A stretch of 15,391 bases of DNA from an uncultured Veillonellaceae bacterium (lineage in GTDB: Bacteria; Bacillota; Negativicutes; Veillonellales; Dialisteraceae): positions 1 to 15,391 of the forward strand of contig CAUBUJ010000025.1 of NCBI GenBank assembly GCA_958439155.1, read 5' to 3'. Of the stretch, positions 1-6,173 are shown in pieces (position 1 is the first letter of the stretch; the number at the start of each line of letters is the position of its first letter). A model generated the notes under the pieces. It saw only the letters and a list, made by a program, of their open reading frames with translations, ran no database searches and was not told the DNA's origin. The position numbers and the translations under genes were made by a program.

Positions 1-112
1 AGCGAGTACGTGACGGGATACCTCGAAAAGACAAAAGGGAAAGCATGGATGGAAGGACACCCTGACGCTGTACAAAACATTGCGGCTGACGGTGGTGTAT
101 CATTCCGCCAGG

Positions 113-150
113 GTCTGAAGAGGGAAAGGGAAGGACTTTTTATAAAATTT
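113..150 (+). repeat. Dispersed repeat module, copy 1 (GTCTGAAGAGGGAA type)
   Basis: This stretch begins GTCTGAAGAGGGAA, continues as a purine-rich run and ends in a T/A-rich tract. It closely matches 3708-3738 in the same orientation. It lies directly against a second repeat module at 145-232, so the gap upstream of glyQ looks like a small mosaic of repeats. No function is evident. Confidence 0.6.
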
Positions 151-232
151 CGCCGCCCATTTGATCTAAGGCGGCGCACCACATCTCTGCGCTTTGCGCT
201 CTGTACTTTGCGCCCTTCCGCTGTGACGCAGG
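145..232 (+). repeat. Dispersed repeat element, copy 1 (inverted relative to 3532-3606)
   Basis: The element opens with AAATTTC and a 7-bp hairpin, CGCCGCC (151-157) with GGCGGCG (170-176). It continues through CACCACATCTCTGCG, TTGCGCTCTG, TGCGCCC and ends TGACGCAG (224-231). The reverse complement of 3532-3606 shows the same blocks in the same order with scattered differences and a shorter hairpin loop. Two copies flanking glyQS in opposite orientation indicate a dispersed intergenic repeat family. It encodes nothing recognisable and ends just before the glyQS promoter. Confidence 0.7.
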
Positions 233-252
233 GACCGTATTTTTGCTTTCAT

Positions 253-281
253 TTGCAATTTCCCATTTTCCCTGCTACAAT
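253..281 (+). promoter_or_regulatory. glyQS promoter
   Basis: A TTGCAA -35 hexamer (253-258) and a TACAAT -10 hexamer (276-281) are separated by exactly 17 bases, with TGC ahead of the -10 (extended -10). Transcription should start near 288, just before the T-box leader, as required for tRNA-sensing control. The context makes this a confident sigma-70-type call. Confidence 0.8.
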
Positions 282-287
282 GTGTTT

Positions 288-472
288 TACAGCGAGGAAG
301 AAAAGGAGTACACGCAGGAAAGCGAGCCGGGGAGAGTGCGAGCCTGGCGGCGCGTGGAAGGCGTTTCGGAGCTATAGTCCCTATATGGAGTAAAGAGGGC
401 GCCAAGGCGCCAATAAGGGTGGAACCGCGGGTTATGCTCGTCCCTGTAACAGATGTTATGGGGACTTTTTTT
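288..472 (+). promoter_or_regulatory. Glycine T-box riboswitch leader of glyQS
   Basis: A tRNA-sensing leader that lets RNA polymerase read into glyQS when uncharged tRNA-Gly accumulates. The T-box consensus is plain: AGGGTGGAACCGCGG (417-430), whose UGGA bulge suits the U73 discriminator of bacterial tRNA-Gly. In Stem I, the AGTA of the specifier loop lies at 307-310, with CACGC (311-315) pairing to GCGTG (352-356). The specifier codon GGC (glycine) is at 360-362 in a GAAGGCGTTTC context that matches the known Bacillus glyQS T-box. Stem III is GGCGC/GCGCC around 398-411. The competing terminator is at 440-472. The gene downstream, glycyl-tRNA synthetase, agrees with the specifier. Confidence 0.95.
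440..472 (+). terminator. T-box controlled intrinsic terminator (attenuator)
   Basis: GTCCCTGTAAC (440-450) pairs with GTTATGGGGAC (455-465) through 11 bp including two G-T wobbles, with loop AGAT, followed by seven T residues (466-472). The 5' arm contains the TCCCT that would otherwise pair with AGGG of the T-box sequence, so antiterminator and terminator are mutually exclusive. Confidence 0.93.
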
Positions 473-514
473 ATTGGCACAGGGAATTTTCCCATCCTTT
501 GCAAGGAGGCAGCT

Positions 515-1396
515 ATGACATTTCAGCAGATCATCTTGAAGCTCCAGAACTTCTGGTCGGAGCGGGGCTGTATTCTGCAGCAGCCCTATGATGTAGAAAA
601 AGGGGCAGGCACCATGAATCCTGCCACATTCCTCCGCGTGCTCGGACCGGAGCCGTGGAATGTGGCCTATGTGGAACCGTCCCGCCGCCCTGATGACGGA
701 CGGTACGGGGACAATCCGAACCGTCTTTACCAGCATCACCAGTTCCAGGTCATTATGAAGCCGTCGCCGGACAATATTCAGGAGACGTACCTGGAAAGCC
801 TGAAAGAACTGGGCATCGATCCGGAAGAGCACGATATCCGCTTCGTGGAAGACAACTGGGAGTCGCCTACCCTCGGCGCGTGGGGTCTCGGATGGGAAGT
901 GTGGCTCGACGGGATGGAAATCACCCAGTTCACCTATTTCCAGCAGGTCGGCGGCATTGACGAGCATCCGGTGGCGGTGGAAATCACTTACGGCCTCGAA
1001 CGGATCGCCATGTACATCCAGGAAAAGGACAATGTATACGATCTCGTCTGGACCGACGGCGTCACTTACGGCGACATCTGGCATGAAAATGAATATGAAC
1101 AGTCCGTGTACAGCTATGATCTCTCTGACCACGACATGCTTTTCAAACTCTTCGACATGTATGAAAAAGAAGCGGCCCGGGTCATCAAGGCAGGGTACGT
1201 GCTTCCCGCCTATGACTATGTGCTGAAATGCTCCCACAGCTTCAATCTTCTTGACGCGTGCGGCGCCATTTCCCTGTCGGAACGGACGGAATATATCGGC
1301 CGCGTGAGAAATCTCGCCAGAATGTGCGCCAAAGCGTACCTGAAGAAACGGAAAGAATTGGGATTCCCCATGCTGAAAGGGAGGGACGCGGAATGA
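515..1396 (+). CDS. glyQ: Glycine--tRNA ligase alpha subunit
   Basis: Catalytic subunit of the bacterial alpha2beta2 glycyl-tRNA synthetase, which charges tRNA-Gly with glycine in the cytoplasm. The 293-residue protein is of usual family length. It starts MTFQQIILKLQNFW and carries the class II motif 2 region (VEPSRRPDDGRYG, about residues 49-61), the LYQHHQFQVIMKPSP stretch, and motif 3 (VEITYGLERIAMY). The ATG at 515 is chosen over upstream in-frame codons because AAGGAGG lies at 503-509 with 5-base spacing, and because the upstream ATG at 419 lies inside the T-box sequence. The stop overlaps the glyS start (ATGA, 1393-1396), implying translational coupling. Expression is controlled by the glycine T-box ahead of it. 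Confidence 0.98.
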   Translation: MTFQQIILKLQNFWSERGCILQQPYDVEKGAGTMNPATFLRVLGPEPWNVAYVEPSRRPDDGRYGDNPNRLYQHHQFQVIMKPSPDNIQETYLESLKELGIDPEEHDIRFVEDNWESPTLGAWGLGWEVWLDGMEITQFTYFQQVGGIDEHPVAVEITYGLERIAMYIQEKDNVYDLVWTDGVTYGDIWHENEYEQSVYSYDLSDHDMLFKLFDMYEKEAARVIKAGYVLPAYDYVLKCSHSFNLLDACGAISLSERTEYIGRVRNLARMCAKAYLKKRKELGFPMLKGRDAE

Positions 1397-3444
1397 GTCA
1401 GGATCTGCTTTTGGAAATCGGAACGGAAGAAATGCCTGCCGGCGCTATGCCCGGCGTGGTGACCCAGCTGAAGGAACTGGCGGAAACGAAGCTGAAGGAA
1501 GCGCGCCTTCCTTTTGAAAAGGTGACAGTCTACGCGACGCCCCGCCGCATGGCGGTGATCGTAACCGGTGCCGCGGAGAAGCAGGACGATGAGGCGCTCA
1601 AAAAGAGAGGCCCTTCCATCCAGGCAGCCTTTGACAAGGACGGCAATCCTACCCGCGCCGCCCAGGGATTTGCCCGGGGCCAGCATGTGGATCCGGCGTC
1701 TCTCGTAAAAGAAGGCAATTACGTCTGGGCAGAAGTGGTGAATCACGGAAAGCCCGCCGCGGAGATTCTTCCCGCGCTCTACAAAGACATCATCACCAGC
1801 CTGTCTTTTCCGAGAAGCATGCGCTGGGGCGCGGAAGAAATGAAATTCATCCGCCCCATCCGGTGGATCGCCGCTCTCTGCGGCACGGACGTGGTGCACC
1901 TGGAAATCGCCCATGTACAGAGCGGCCGCAAGAGCCGGGGTCACCGTTTCCTCTCCAAAGGGGATGTGGAAATCGCTTCTCCCGCAGACTACAAGGAAAC
2001 CATGAGGAAAGCTTTCGTCATCGTCGACCAGGACGAGCGGCGGGAAATGATCCGCAAGGGAATTCTGGCGGAAGCGGAAAAGCTCGGCGGCAAGGTCTGG
2101 CACAATGGGGATCTGCTCGAAGAAATCAATTACATCGTAGAATACCCGACGGCTCTCACCGGCCGCATTGATGAAGATTTCCTGAAGCTCCCTGTGCCGG
2201 CGGTGGTGACGCCCATGCGGGATCATCAGCGGTACTATCCGGTGCACAACGAAGACGGCAGCCTCATGCCTTACTTCATCACCGTGAGAAACGGCGGTAC
2301 GAAGGCCCTCGAAAATGTGCAGGTCGGCAATGAGCGCGTGCTCCGGGCCCGCCTGGACGACGCGAAATTCTTCTTCGACAATGACCGGAAGAAGAGCCTC
2401 GAAGCGCACCGGGAAGATCTGAAGCGCATCAATTACCAGGAAGACATGGGCAGCATGTACGACAAGGCAGGCCGTCTCCAGAAGCTCACCGCCGCGATCG
2501 GCCGGGACTGGGGCTTTACGGAAGCGGAAATGGCTGACGCGGACCGGGCGGCGTACCTCTCCAAGTCGGATCTGGCTACAGGCATGGTGACGGAATTCAC
2601 CGAGCTCCAGGGGGAAATGGGCAAAGAATACGCCCTCCTCGACGGGGAAAAGCCGGACGTGGCGCAGGCTATTTTTGAGCAGTACATGCCGCGCTTTGCC
2701 GGGGATATCCTCCCGAAGGAATCCATCGGCCGGGCGCTGTCGCTGGCGGATAAGTTAGATAATCTGGCAGCGACCTTCCTGCGGGGCCTCATCCCGACCG
2801 GTTCCCAGGATCCGTTCGCTCTCCGCCGCCAGACCATCGGCGCGGTAAATATTCTGACCGACGGGAAGATCCACTGGGACGTGCGCCGGGGCATCGCGGC
2901 GGCTCTCGCCCTGCTCCCCGGCTCGGACGAGGCGAAGGCGAAAGTATCCGGTCAGATCGAGGAATTCTTCCGCCAGCGCATCCGGGCGATCCTCCTCGAC
3001 CAGGGCGTGGACTACGATATCATCGACGCGGTTCTCTCCGGACCGGTCGACGATGTATACGCCATTTTCCAGAAGGCGCAGAGCATGAAAGAAAGCGCCG
3101 TGAAGGAAGAAGCGGATCTCCGTCAGGCAGTGACCCGTCTCGCCAATATTACAAAAGGCAAGACCGGCGCCGCGGTGGATCCGGCCCTCTTCAAGGAAGA
3201 CGCGGAAAAGAATCTCTGGAAAGCGGCGGAAGCGGCAGAAAAAGAAGTGAAAGACGCCTATGCCGCTTATGAATACGCGAAAGCCCTTCCCGCTCTCCGT
3301 ACGCTCACCGATCCGGTGAACGCTTATCTCGACCAGGTCATGGTCATGGACAAGGAAGAAGCGGTCCGGGACAACCGCGTGTCCACCCTCCTCGCCGTGC
3401 TCGCCCTCTTCCAGGCGTGGGGTGATTTCAGCAAGCTTGTGTAA
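1393..3444 (+). CDS. glyS: Glycine--tRNA ligase beta subunit
   Basis: Beta subunit of the heterotetrameric glycyl-tRNA synthetase, needed for tRNA-Gly recognition and activity. The 683 residues match the family's usual length. It begins MSQDLLLEIGTEEMPAG, typical of GlyS. Other family blocks are MRWGAEEMKFIRPIRW, VVTPMRDHQRYYPV, NERVLRARLDDAKFFF, the HD-like region KSDLATGMVTEFTELQGEMG (about residue 390) and SLADKLDNL...PTGSQDPFALRRQ (about 449-480). The last 110-120 residues form the helical DALR-type anticodon-binding region. The start overlaps the glyQ stop by four bases. The longer open frame upstream inside glyQ is not used. A hairpin terminator follows 13 bases after the stop. Confidence 0.98.
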   Translation: MSQDLLLEIGTEEMPAGAMPGVVTQLKELAETKLKEARLPFEKVTVYATPRRMAVIVTGAAEKQDDEALKKRGPSIQAAFDKDGNPTRAAQGFARGQHVDPASLVKEGNYVWAEVVNHGKPAAEILPALYKDIITSLSFPRSMRWGAEEMKFIRPIRWIAALCGTDVVHLEIAHVQSGRKSRGHRFLSKGDVEIASPADYKETMRKAFVIVDQDERREMIRKGILAEAEKLGGKVWHNGDLLEEINYIVEYPTALTGRIDEDFLKLPVPAVVTPMRDHQRYYPVHNEDGSLMPYFITVRNGGTKALENVQVGNERVLRARLDDAKFFFDNDRKKSLEAHREDLKRINYQEDMGSMYDKAGRLQKLTAAIGRDWGFTEAEMADADRAAYLSKSDLATGMVTEFTELQGEMGKEYALLDGEKPDVAQAIFEQYMPRFAGDILPKESIGRALSLADKLDNLAATFLRGLIPTGSQDPFALRRQTIGAVNILTDGKIHWDVRRGIAAALALLPGSDEAKAKVSGQIEEFFRQRIRAILLDQGVDYDIIDAVLSGPVDDVYAIFQKAQSMKESAVKEEADLRQAVTRLANITKGKTGAAVDPALFKEDAEKNLWKAAEAAEKEVKDAYAAYEYAKALPALRTLTDPVNAYLDQVMVMDKEEAVRDNRVSTLLAVLALFQAWGDFSKLV

Positions 3445-3457
3445 TGTGAGTATAAAG

Positions 3458-3488
3458 AAAGCCGCTCCGGCATGATGGAGCGGCTTTT
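3458..3488 (+). terminator. glyQS operon terminator
   Basis: AAAGCCGCTCC (3458-3468) pairs perfectly with GGAGCGGCTTT (3477-3487), loop of eight bases, with the 3' arm merging into TTTTCTT. It sits 13 bases after the glyS stop and ends the operon. Confidence 0.9.
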
Positions 3489-3531
3489 CTTGATGCGCGG
3501 AAGTTTGAGACAGGAGGTGCACTTGGAGTTT

Positions 3532-3606
3532 CTGCGTCATGGGAGCGGGGCGCAGAGAGCAGAGCGCAAGGTGCAGAGGGATGGTGCCGCCTGCGGCGGA
3601 AATTTT
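3532..3606 (-). repeat. Dispersed repeat element, copy 2
   Basis: On the minus strand this reads AAAATTTCCGCCGC, a short loop, GGCGGCACCA, then CTCTGC, CTTGCGCTCTG, TGCGCCCC and ATGACGCAG. These are the same blocks in the same order as 145-232 on the plus strand. The hairpin loop is shorter here. This supports a repeat family that spread by copying, not local duplication, because the copies flank glyQS in opposite orientation. Confidence 0.7.
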
Positions 3607-3662
3607 GGTAGTTCTCAGTCGCCGAACGGGCTGGGGGGCTGGCTGTCATGTACAGAGGGGAC

Positions 3663-3700
3663 CGGAAGTGCTTCATTGGCAGCGGGGTCTGAAGTCTGAG
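3663..3700 (+). repeat. Left arm of an inverted repeat pair
   Basis: This contains CCGGAAGTGCTTCATTGGC (3663-3680 and flanking base) followed by CGGGGTCTGAAGTCTGAG (3683-3700). Both blocks recur in reverse complement at 4081-4126. The exact core is GTGCTTCATTGGC (3668-3680). Confidence 0.7.
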
Positions 3701-3714
3701 GTCTGAAGTCTGAA
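3687..3714 (+). repeat. Heptanucleotide tandem array, GTCTGAR x4
   Basis: Four back-to-back 7-base units GTCTGAA, GTCTGAG, GTCTGAA, GTCTGAA, immediately followed by GAGGGAAG. Because the period is 7, any reading frame would shift through all three phases, so this is not coding. The array overlaps one arm of the inverted pair and one copy of the GTCTGAAGAGGGAA module. Confidence 0.85.
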
Positions 3715-3738
3715 GAGGGAAGCGGAAGAAATTTTTAA
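3708..3738 (+). repeat. Dispersed repeat module, copy 2 (GTCTGAAGAGGGAA type)
   Basis: GTCTGAAGAGGGAAGCGGAAG followed by a T/A tract matches 113-150 in the same orientation. Its first bases are the last unit of the heptanucleotide array. Confidence 0.6.
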
Positions 3739-3774
3739 ATAGTCGGGGCGCAGTTGCCAAAGACTAGTAAAGTA

Positions 3775-3820
3775 GCGCCTGAGGAATAACGATATAAAAA
3801 TATCGTTATTCCTCAGGCGC
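3775..3820. repeat. Perfect 21-bp inverted repeat (long hairpin)
   Basis: The arm at 3775-3795 (starting GCGCCTGAGGAATAACGATA) is the exact reverse complement of 3800-3820, leaving only AAAA as the loop. There is no T run on either side, so it does not look like an intrinsic terminator. A second, smaller hairpin (CCGGCC/GGCCGG, 3820-3842) abuts it. As RNA it would be a fully paired stem on either strand; as DNA it could be a palindromic binding site or the core of a small repeat element. Confidence 0.9.
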
Positions 3821-3996
3821 CGGCCGGACTGCGAATGGCCGGGGAGATGAATGGGATTTTATCGTTTGCAGGCATGAAGCGAAGTCTCAGGTGTGGTGAT
3901 TTCGTTTATTGGCAGTGTACCTCGGTAGACGCATTCTTCGAGATGACGCCCATCTCGACTTGTACATTGAAGGGAGCCTTCCTGTTTTCGATGAGA

Positions 3997-4034
3997 GCTG
4001 ACGGCTGAAAGCTGATGGCTGACAGCTGAAAGCT
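3997..4034 (+). repeat. Heptanucleotide tandem array, GCTGANN x5
   Basis: Units are GCTGACG, GCTGAAA, GCTGATG, GCTGACA, GCTGAAA, then a partial GCT. The last two positions of each unit vary while GCTGA is fixed. It lies between the inverted arms at 3663-3700 and 4081-4126. It is non-coding by its 7-base period. Confidence 0.85.
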
Positions 4035-4080
4035 TGCATCAGCGGCGAAGCCGCATACAAAAGGCCCTTCCGCTTTTCTC

Positions 4081-4126
4081 TTAAGACTTCAGACCCCGGA
4101 CTCCGCGCCAATGAAGCACCATCCGG
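4081..4126 (-). repeat. Right arm of the inverted repeat pair
   Basis: TTAAGACTTCAGACCCCG (4081-4098) matches the reverse complement of 3683-3700 at 16 of 18 positions. GCCAATGAAGCAC (4107-4119) exactly matches the reverse complement of 3668-3680, followed in both by three bases and CCGG. A six-base difference in spacing separates the two blocks in the two arms. Confidence 0.7.
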
Positions 4127-4147
4127 AAACCGCAGTCTGTTTTTCCC

Positions 4148-4176
4148 TTGAGGCGGGGCGTCCCATTTGCTACAAT
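4148..4176 (+). promoter_or_regulatory. mscS-azlC-azlD promoter
   Basis: TACAAT (4171-4176) is preceded by TGC, giving an extended -10. A poor -35 (TTGAGG, 4148-4153) is at 17-base spacing. Transcription should begin near 4183, giving a leader of about 55 bases. The -10 and flanks resemble the glyQS promoter. Confidence 0.65.
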
Positions 4177-4237
4177 ATATGTATTTCACAGCAGATATGG
4201 ATCATTTTTTAACATAGCGCCGGAAGGGGGAATTTCT

Positions 4238-5125
4238 ATGGGAGAGCAGGCGGCGGATATCGTCGGGAAACCTGTAGACTGGACGGAGAGGCTTTGGAAC
4301 CATTTGATGGATCTGGCTATGACAAGAGGAGTGGATATCGTCCAGGCGCTTGTGATCGCTTTCATTGGCTACATACTCTGCCGTTGGATCCGCCGGGTGG
4401 TGCGGAATATGCTTACCAGGAGCACCGTGGAGGATTCGGCGGTGACCTTTGTGACGGAGATCGTCTATTTCCTCTCTCTCATTATCGTGGGCATCACCGC
4501 GCTGGGGACGGCGGGGGTATCGACGACGACCCTTTCGGCGGCGCTCGGCGGTATCGGGCTTGGCATCGGTCTTGCCATGAAGGACCAGTTCGGCAATGTG
4601 GCGTCAGGGATTTTCATTCTCATTTTCAAGCCTTTCCGCGTAGGGGACTACATCACGGCGGCGGGCAATAGCGGGACCGTTTCCAATATCCGCATTATGT
4701 CGACGGAAATGAAGACCACCGGCAACCAGGTGGTGGTCATCCCCAATGTGACGCTCACGTCCAGCGTGATCGTCAATTATACCACCATGGATACGAGAAA
4801 TGTGGAGATGAATCTCGGCGTAGGCTATGATACGGATCTGCCTTCGTGTGTCGCGCTCCTGCAGCGTGTCTTTACGGAAAATCCCCATGTGCTGCGTAAG
4901 GAGAGTGTTTCCATTTACGTCAAAGATCTGGGGGATTCGGCGGTTATCATCTATGCCCGAGCGGAAGTGGCAAGGGCAGATTATTTCAATGCTATGAATG
5001 ATTTGTATATCGCGGTAAAACAGGCGCTGGATCAGGCAGGGATCGACATTCCTTTCCCGCAGGTGGTGCTCCATCAGGTGAAGAAAGGGGTCGCGGCAGA
5101 GGAGCATAGGAAGGAGGAGGCATGA
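4238..5125 (+). CDS. MscS-family small-conductance mechanosensitive channel
   Basis: An inner-membrane channel that opens under membrane tension and releases small solutes during hypo-osmotic shock. The 295 residues compare with about 286 for Escherichia coli MscS. Predicted membrane segments lie at about 31-52, 70-92 and 97-131. The third is the family's pore helix, rich in small residues (LSAALGGIGLGIGLAMKDQ) and running into FKPFRVGDYI at the membrane/beta-domain junction. A cytoplasmic beta and alpha/beta domain follows to about residue 280. The start at 4238 has AAGGGGG at 4224-4230. The stop overlaps the azlC start (ATGA), so this channel is the first cistron of an operon with an amino acid exporter. 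Family assignment is firm; the ion or solute preference is not known from sequence. Confidence 0.95.
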   Translation: MGEQAADIVGKPVDWTERLWNHLMDLAMTRGVDIVQALVIAFIGYILCRWIRRVVRNMLTRSTVEDSAVTFVTEIVYFLSLIIVGITALGTAGVSTTTLSAALGGIGLGIGLAMKDQFGNVASGIFILIFKPFRVGDYITAAGNSGTVSNIRIMSTEMKTTGNQVVVIPNVTLTSSVIVNYTTMDTRNVEMNLGVGYDTDLPSCVALLQRVFTENPHVLRKESVSIYVKDLGDSAVIIYARAEVARADYFNAMNDLYIAVKQALDQAGIDIPFPQVVLHQVKKGVAAEEHRKEEA

Positions 5126-5835
5126 CGCATACAGGCGGGGCGCGCCGCGCTTTTGGGGAGGCGCTCCCTTATACGCTTCCGATTTTCGCGGGCTTCTGGT
5201 TTGTAGGGGCTGGCTATGGGCTCTATATGCATTCCGCAGGATTTCCTTTCTGGTACCCCATGATGATGGCCATGATCATTTTCGGAGGGTCCCTCGAATT
5301 CATTACGGTATCCATGCTGCTCTCTCCTTTCGCGCCGGTCCAGACAGCGCTTGTGGCTCTCGTGGTGCAGGCGCGGCATCTTTTTTACGGCCTTTCCATG
5401 ATGGAAAAATATGAGGGCACGGGATGGAAGAAGCCTTTCCTTATTTTCTGGATGTGTGATGAGACTTTCGCCTTGAACTACACCGCCACCGTTCCCCGCG
5501 ATGTGGACCGGGGCTGGTTTTATTTCTGGGTGAGTTTTCTCGACTATGTGTACTGGGTGAGCGGCGCCCTTATGGGCGGTATCGCGGGCACGCTTCTCTC
5601 GGAATTTCCTATGAAGGGGATGTCCTTCGTGATGACCACCATGTTTGTGGTGATCTTTTTGGAGCAGCTGCTGAAGGAGAAATCGGCGGCCACTGCGGTG
5701 ACAGGGATCGCCGTATCCGGAGCGTCGCTTGCGATTTTTGGGGCGGATTCTTTCATGGTGCCTGCCCTTTTGGGGATCCTTTTTGTTCTCACAGTGTTTC
5801 GGAAATGGATTGGAAAGAGAGGGGAGTACGAATGA
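5122..5835 (+). CDS. azlC: AzlC-family branched-chain amino acid exporter, large subunit
   Basis: Large membrane subunit of the AzlCD/BrnFE-type exporter, which moves branched-chain amino acids (and in some relatives methionine) out of the cell. The 237-residue hydrophobic protein carries the family's QARHLFYG (residues 83-90) and DETFAL (113-118) motifs, plus the N-terminal ALPYTLPIFAGFWFVGAGYG. AAGGAGGAGG (5111-5120) precedes the ATG, which overlaps the mscS stop by four bases. The gene overlaps azlD by the same arrangement. Substrate identity is inferred from the family; export of other small amino acids is possible. Confidence 0.95.
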   Translation: MTHTGGARRAFGEALPYTLPIFAGFWFVGAGYGLYMHSAGFPFWYPMMMAMIIFGGSLEFITVSMLLSPFAPVQTALVALVVQARHLFYGLSMMEKYEGTGWKKPFLIFWMCDETFALNYTATVPRDVDRGWFYFWVSFLDYVYWVSGALMGGIAGTLLSEFPMKGMSFVMTTMFVVIFLEQLLKEKSAATAVTGIAVSGASLAIFGADSFMVPALLGILFVLTVFRKWIGKRGEYE

Positions 5836-6173
5836 CAGAGATGCCTCTATGGCAGCAGGCGGCGACGATCGCCATCTGCGCTCTGGCCACGATGGCGACG
5901 CGGTTTACGCCGTTTCTCCTCTTCCGCCCGGGGAAGGCGCTTCCTGGGTATGTGCGCTATCTCGGGCGGGCTCTTCCAGCGGCGATTTTTGCCCTCCTCG
6001 TGGTGTACTGCCTGAAGGATGTGTCTTTCACCACAGGGAGCCGCGGCGCGCCGGAGAGCATCGCCATCGCCGTCACCGCAGGGCTCCATCTGTGGAAGCG
6101 GAATATGATGCTCTCCATGGCGGCAGGGACGATCTGCTACATGGTGCTGGTGCAGATGGTATTCAGCAATTAG
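5832..6173 (+). CDS. azlD: AzlD-family branched-chain amino acid exporter, small subunit
   Basis: Small partner of AzlC, needed for a functional exporter. It has 113 residues, close to the usual length of about 100-115, with the family hallmark TRFTPF (residues 23-28) after a first membrane segment, then LGRALPAAIFALLVVYCLKD and two further hydrophobic segments. The ATG at 5832 overlaps the azlC stop (ATGA). An in-frame ATG at 5805 lies inside azlC and is less likely. The TAG stop is the first three bases of a heptanucleotide repeat array, so the reading frame ends exactly where the repeat begins. Confidence 0.93.
   Translation: MTEMPLWQQAATIAICALATMATRFTPFLLFRPGKALPGYVRYLGRALPAAIFALLVVYCLKDVSFTTGSRGAPESIAIAVTAGLHLWKRNMMLSMAAGTICYMVLVQMVFSN

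Larger units (their letters stand above)
1..252. other. Left-edge region with no supported gene
   Basis: I see no convincing gene here. A frame stays open on the plus strand from the window edge to about 393, but it runs through repeat sequence, a promoter and the T-box leader, so it is almost certainly not translated over that length. The first 12-110 bases could be the 3' tail of a gene entering from the left; a stop at 11-13 in one frame and one at 63-65 in another are both compatible, and no protein family is recognisable. From 113 onward the sequence is made of repeat modules that recur at 3532-3738. Confidence 0.5.
3488..4160. other. Gene-free intergenic mosaic of repeats between glyS and mscS
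   Basis: No gene is supported here. Open frames exist (for example 3472-3699 on the plus strand, 3887-4189 on the minus strand and a 44-codon frame at 3874-4008 on the plus strand), but none has a good ribosome binding site or a recognisable product, and all run through repeats. The stretch holds a dispersed repeat shared with 145-232, a direct repeat shared with 113-150, two heptanucleotide arrays, a pair of inverted arms (3663-3700 with 4081-4126), the 21-bp hairpin at 3775-3820 and smaller hairpins (CCGGCC/GGCCGG at 3820-3842; GCGGC-GAA-GCCGC at 4042-4054). Confidence 0.75.

Noticed and set aside
10..393. A 127-codon open frame at the left edge
   Set aside because: It crosses two repeat modules, the glyQS promoter and Stem I of the T-box, has no ribosome binding site, and the translation is low-complexity.
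287..1237. Long minus-strand open frame opposite glyQ
   Set aside because: It is a mirror of the GC-rich third positions of glyQ. Similar antisense frames lie opposite glyS (1216-2409), mntH (6345-7367), sppA (7652-8740), glmS (9491-11149) and trpS (11392-12537). None has a recognisable product.
3775..3820. The long hairpin as a transcription terminator
   Set aside because: No T tract on either strand, and the glyS operon already has a terminator 290 bases upstream.
3874..4008. Short open frame of 44 codons in the glyS-mscS gap
   Set aside because: No ribosome binding site, the frame ends inside a heptanucleotide array, and no family is recognised. It could be a remnant but cannot be supported.
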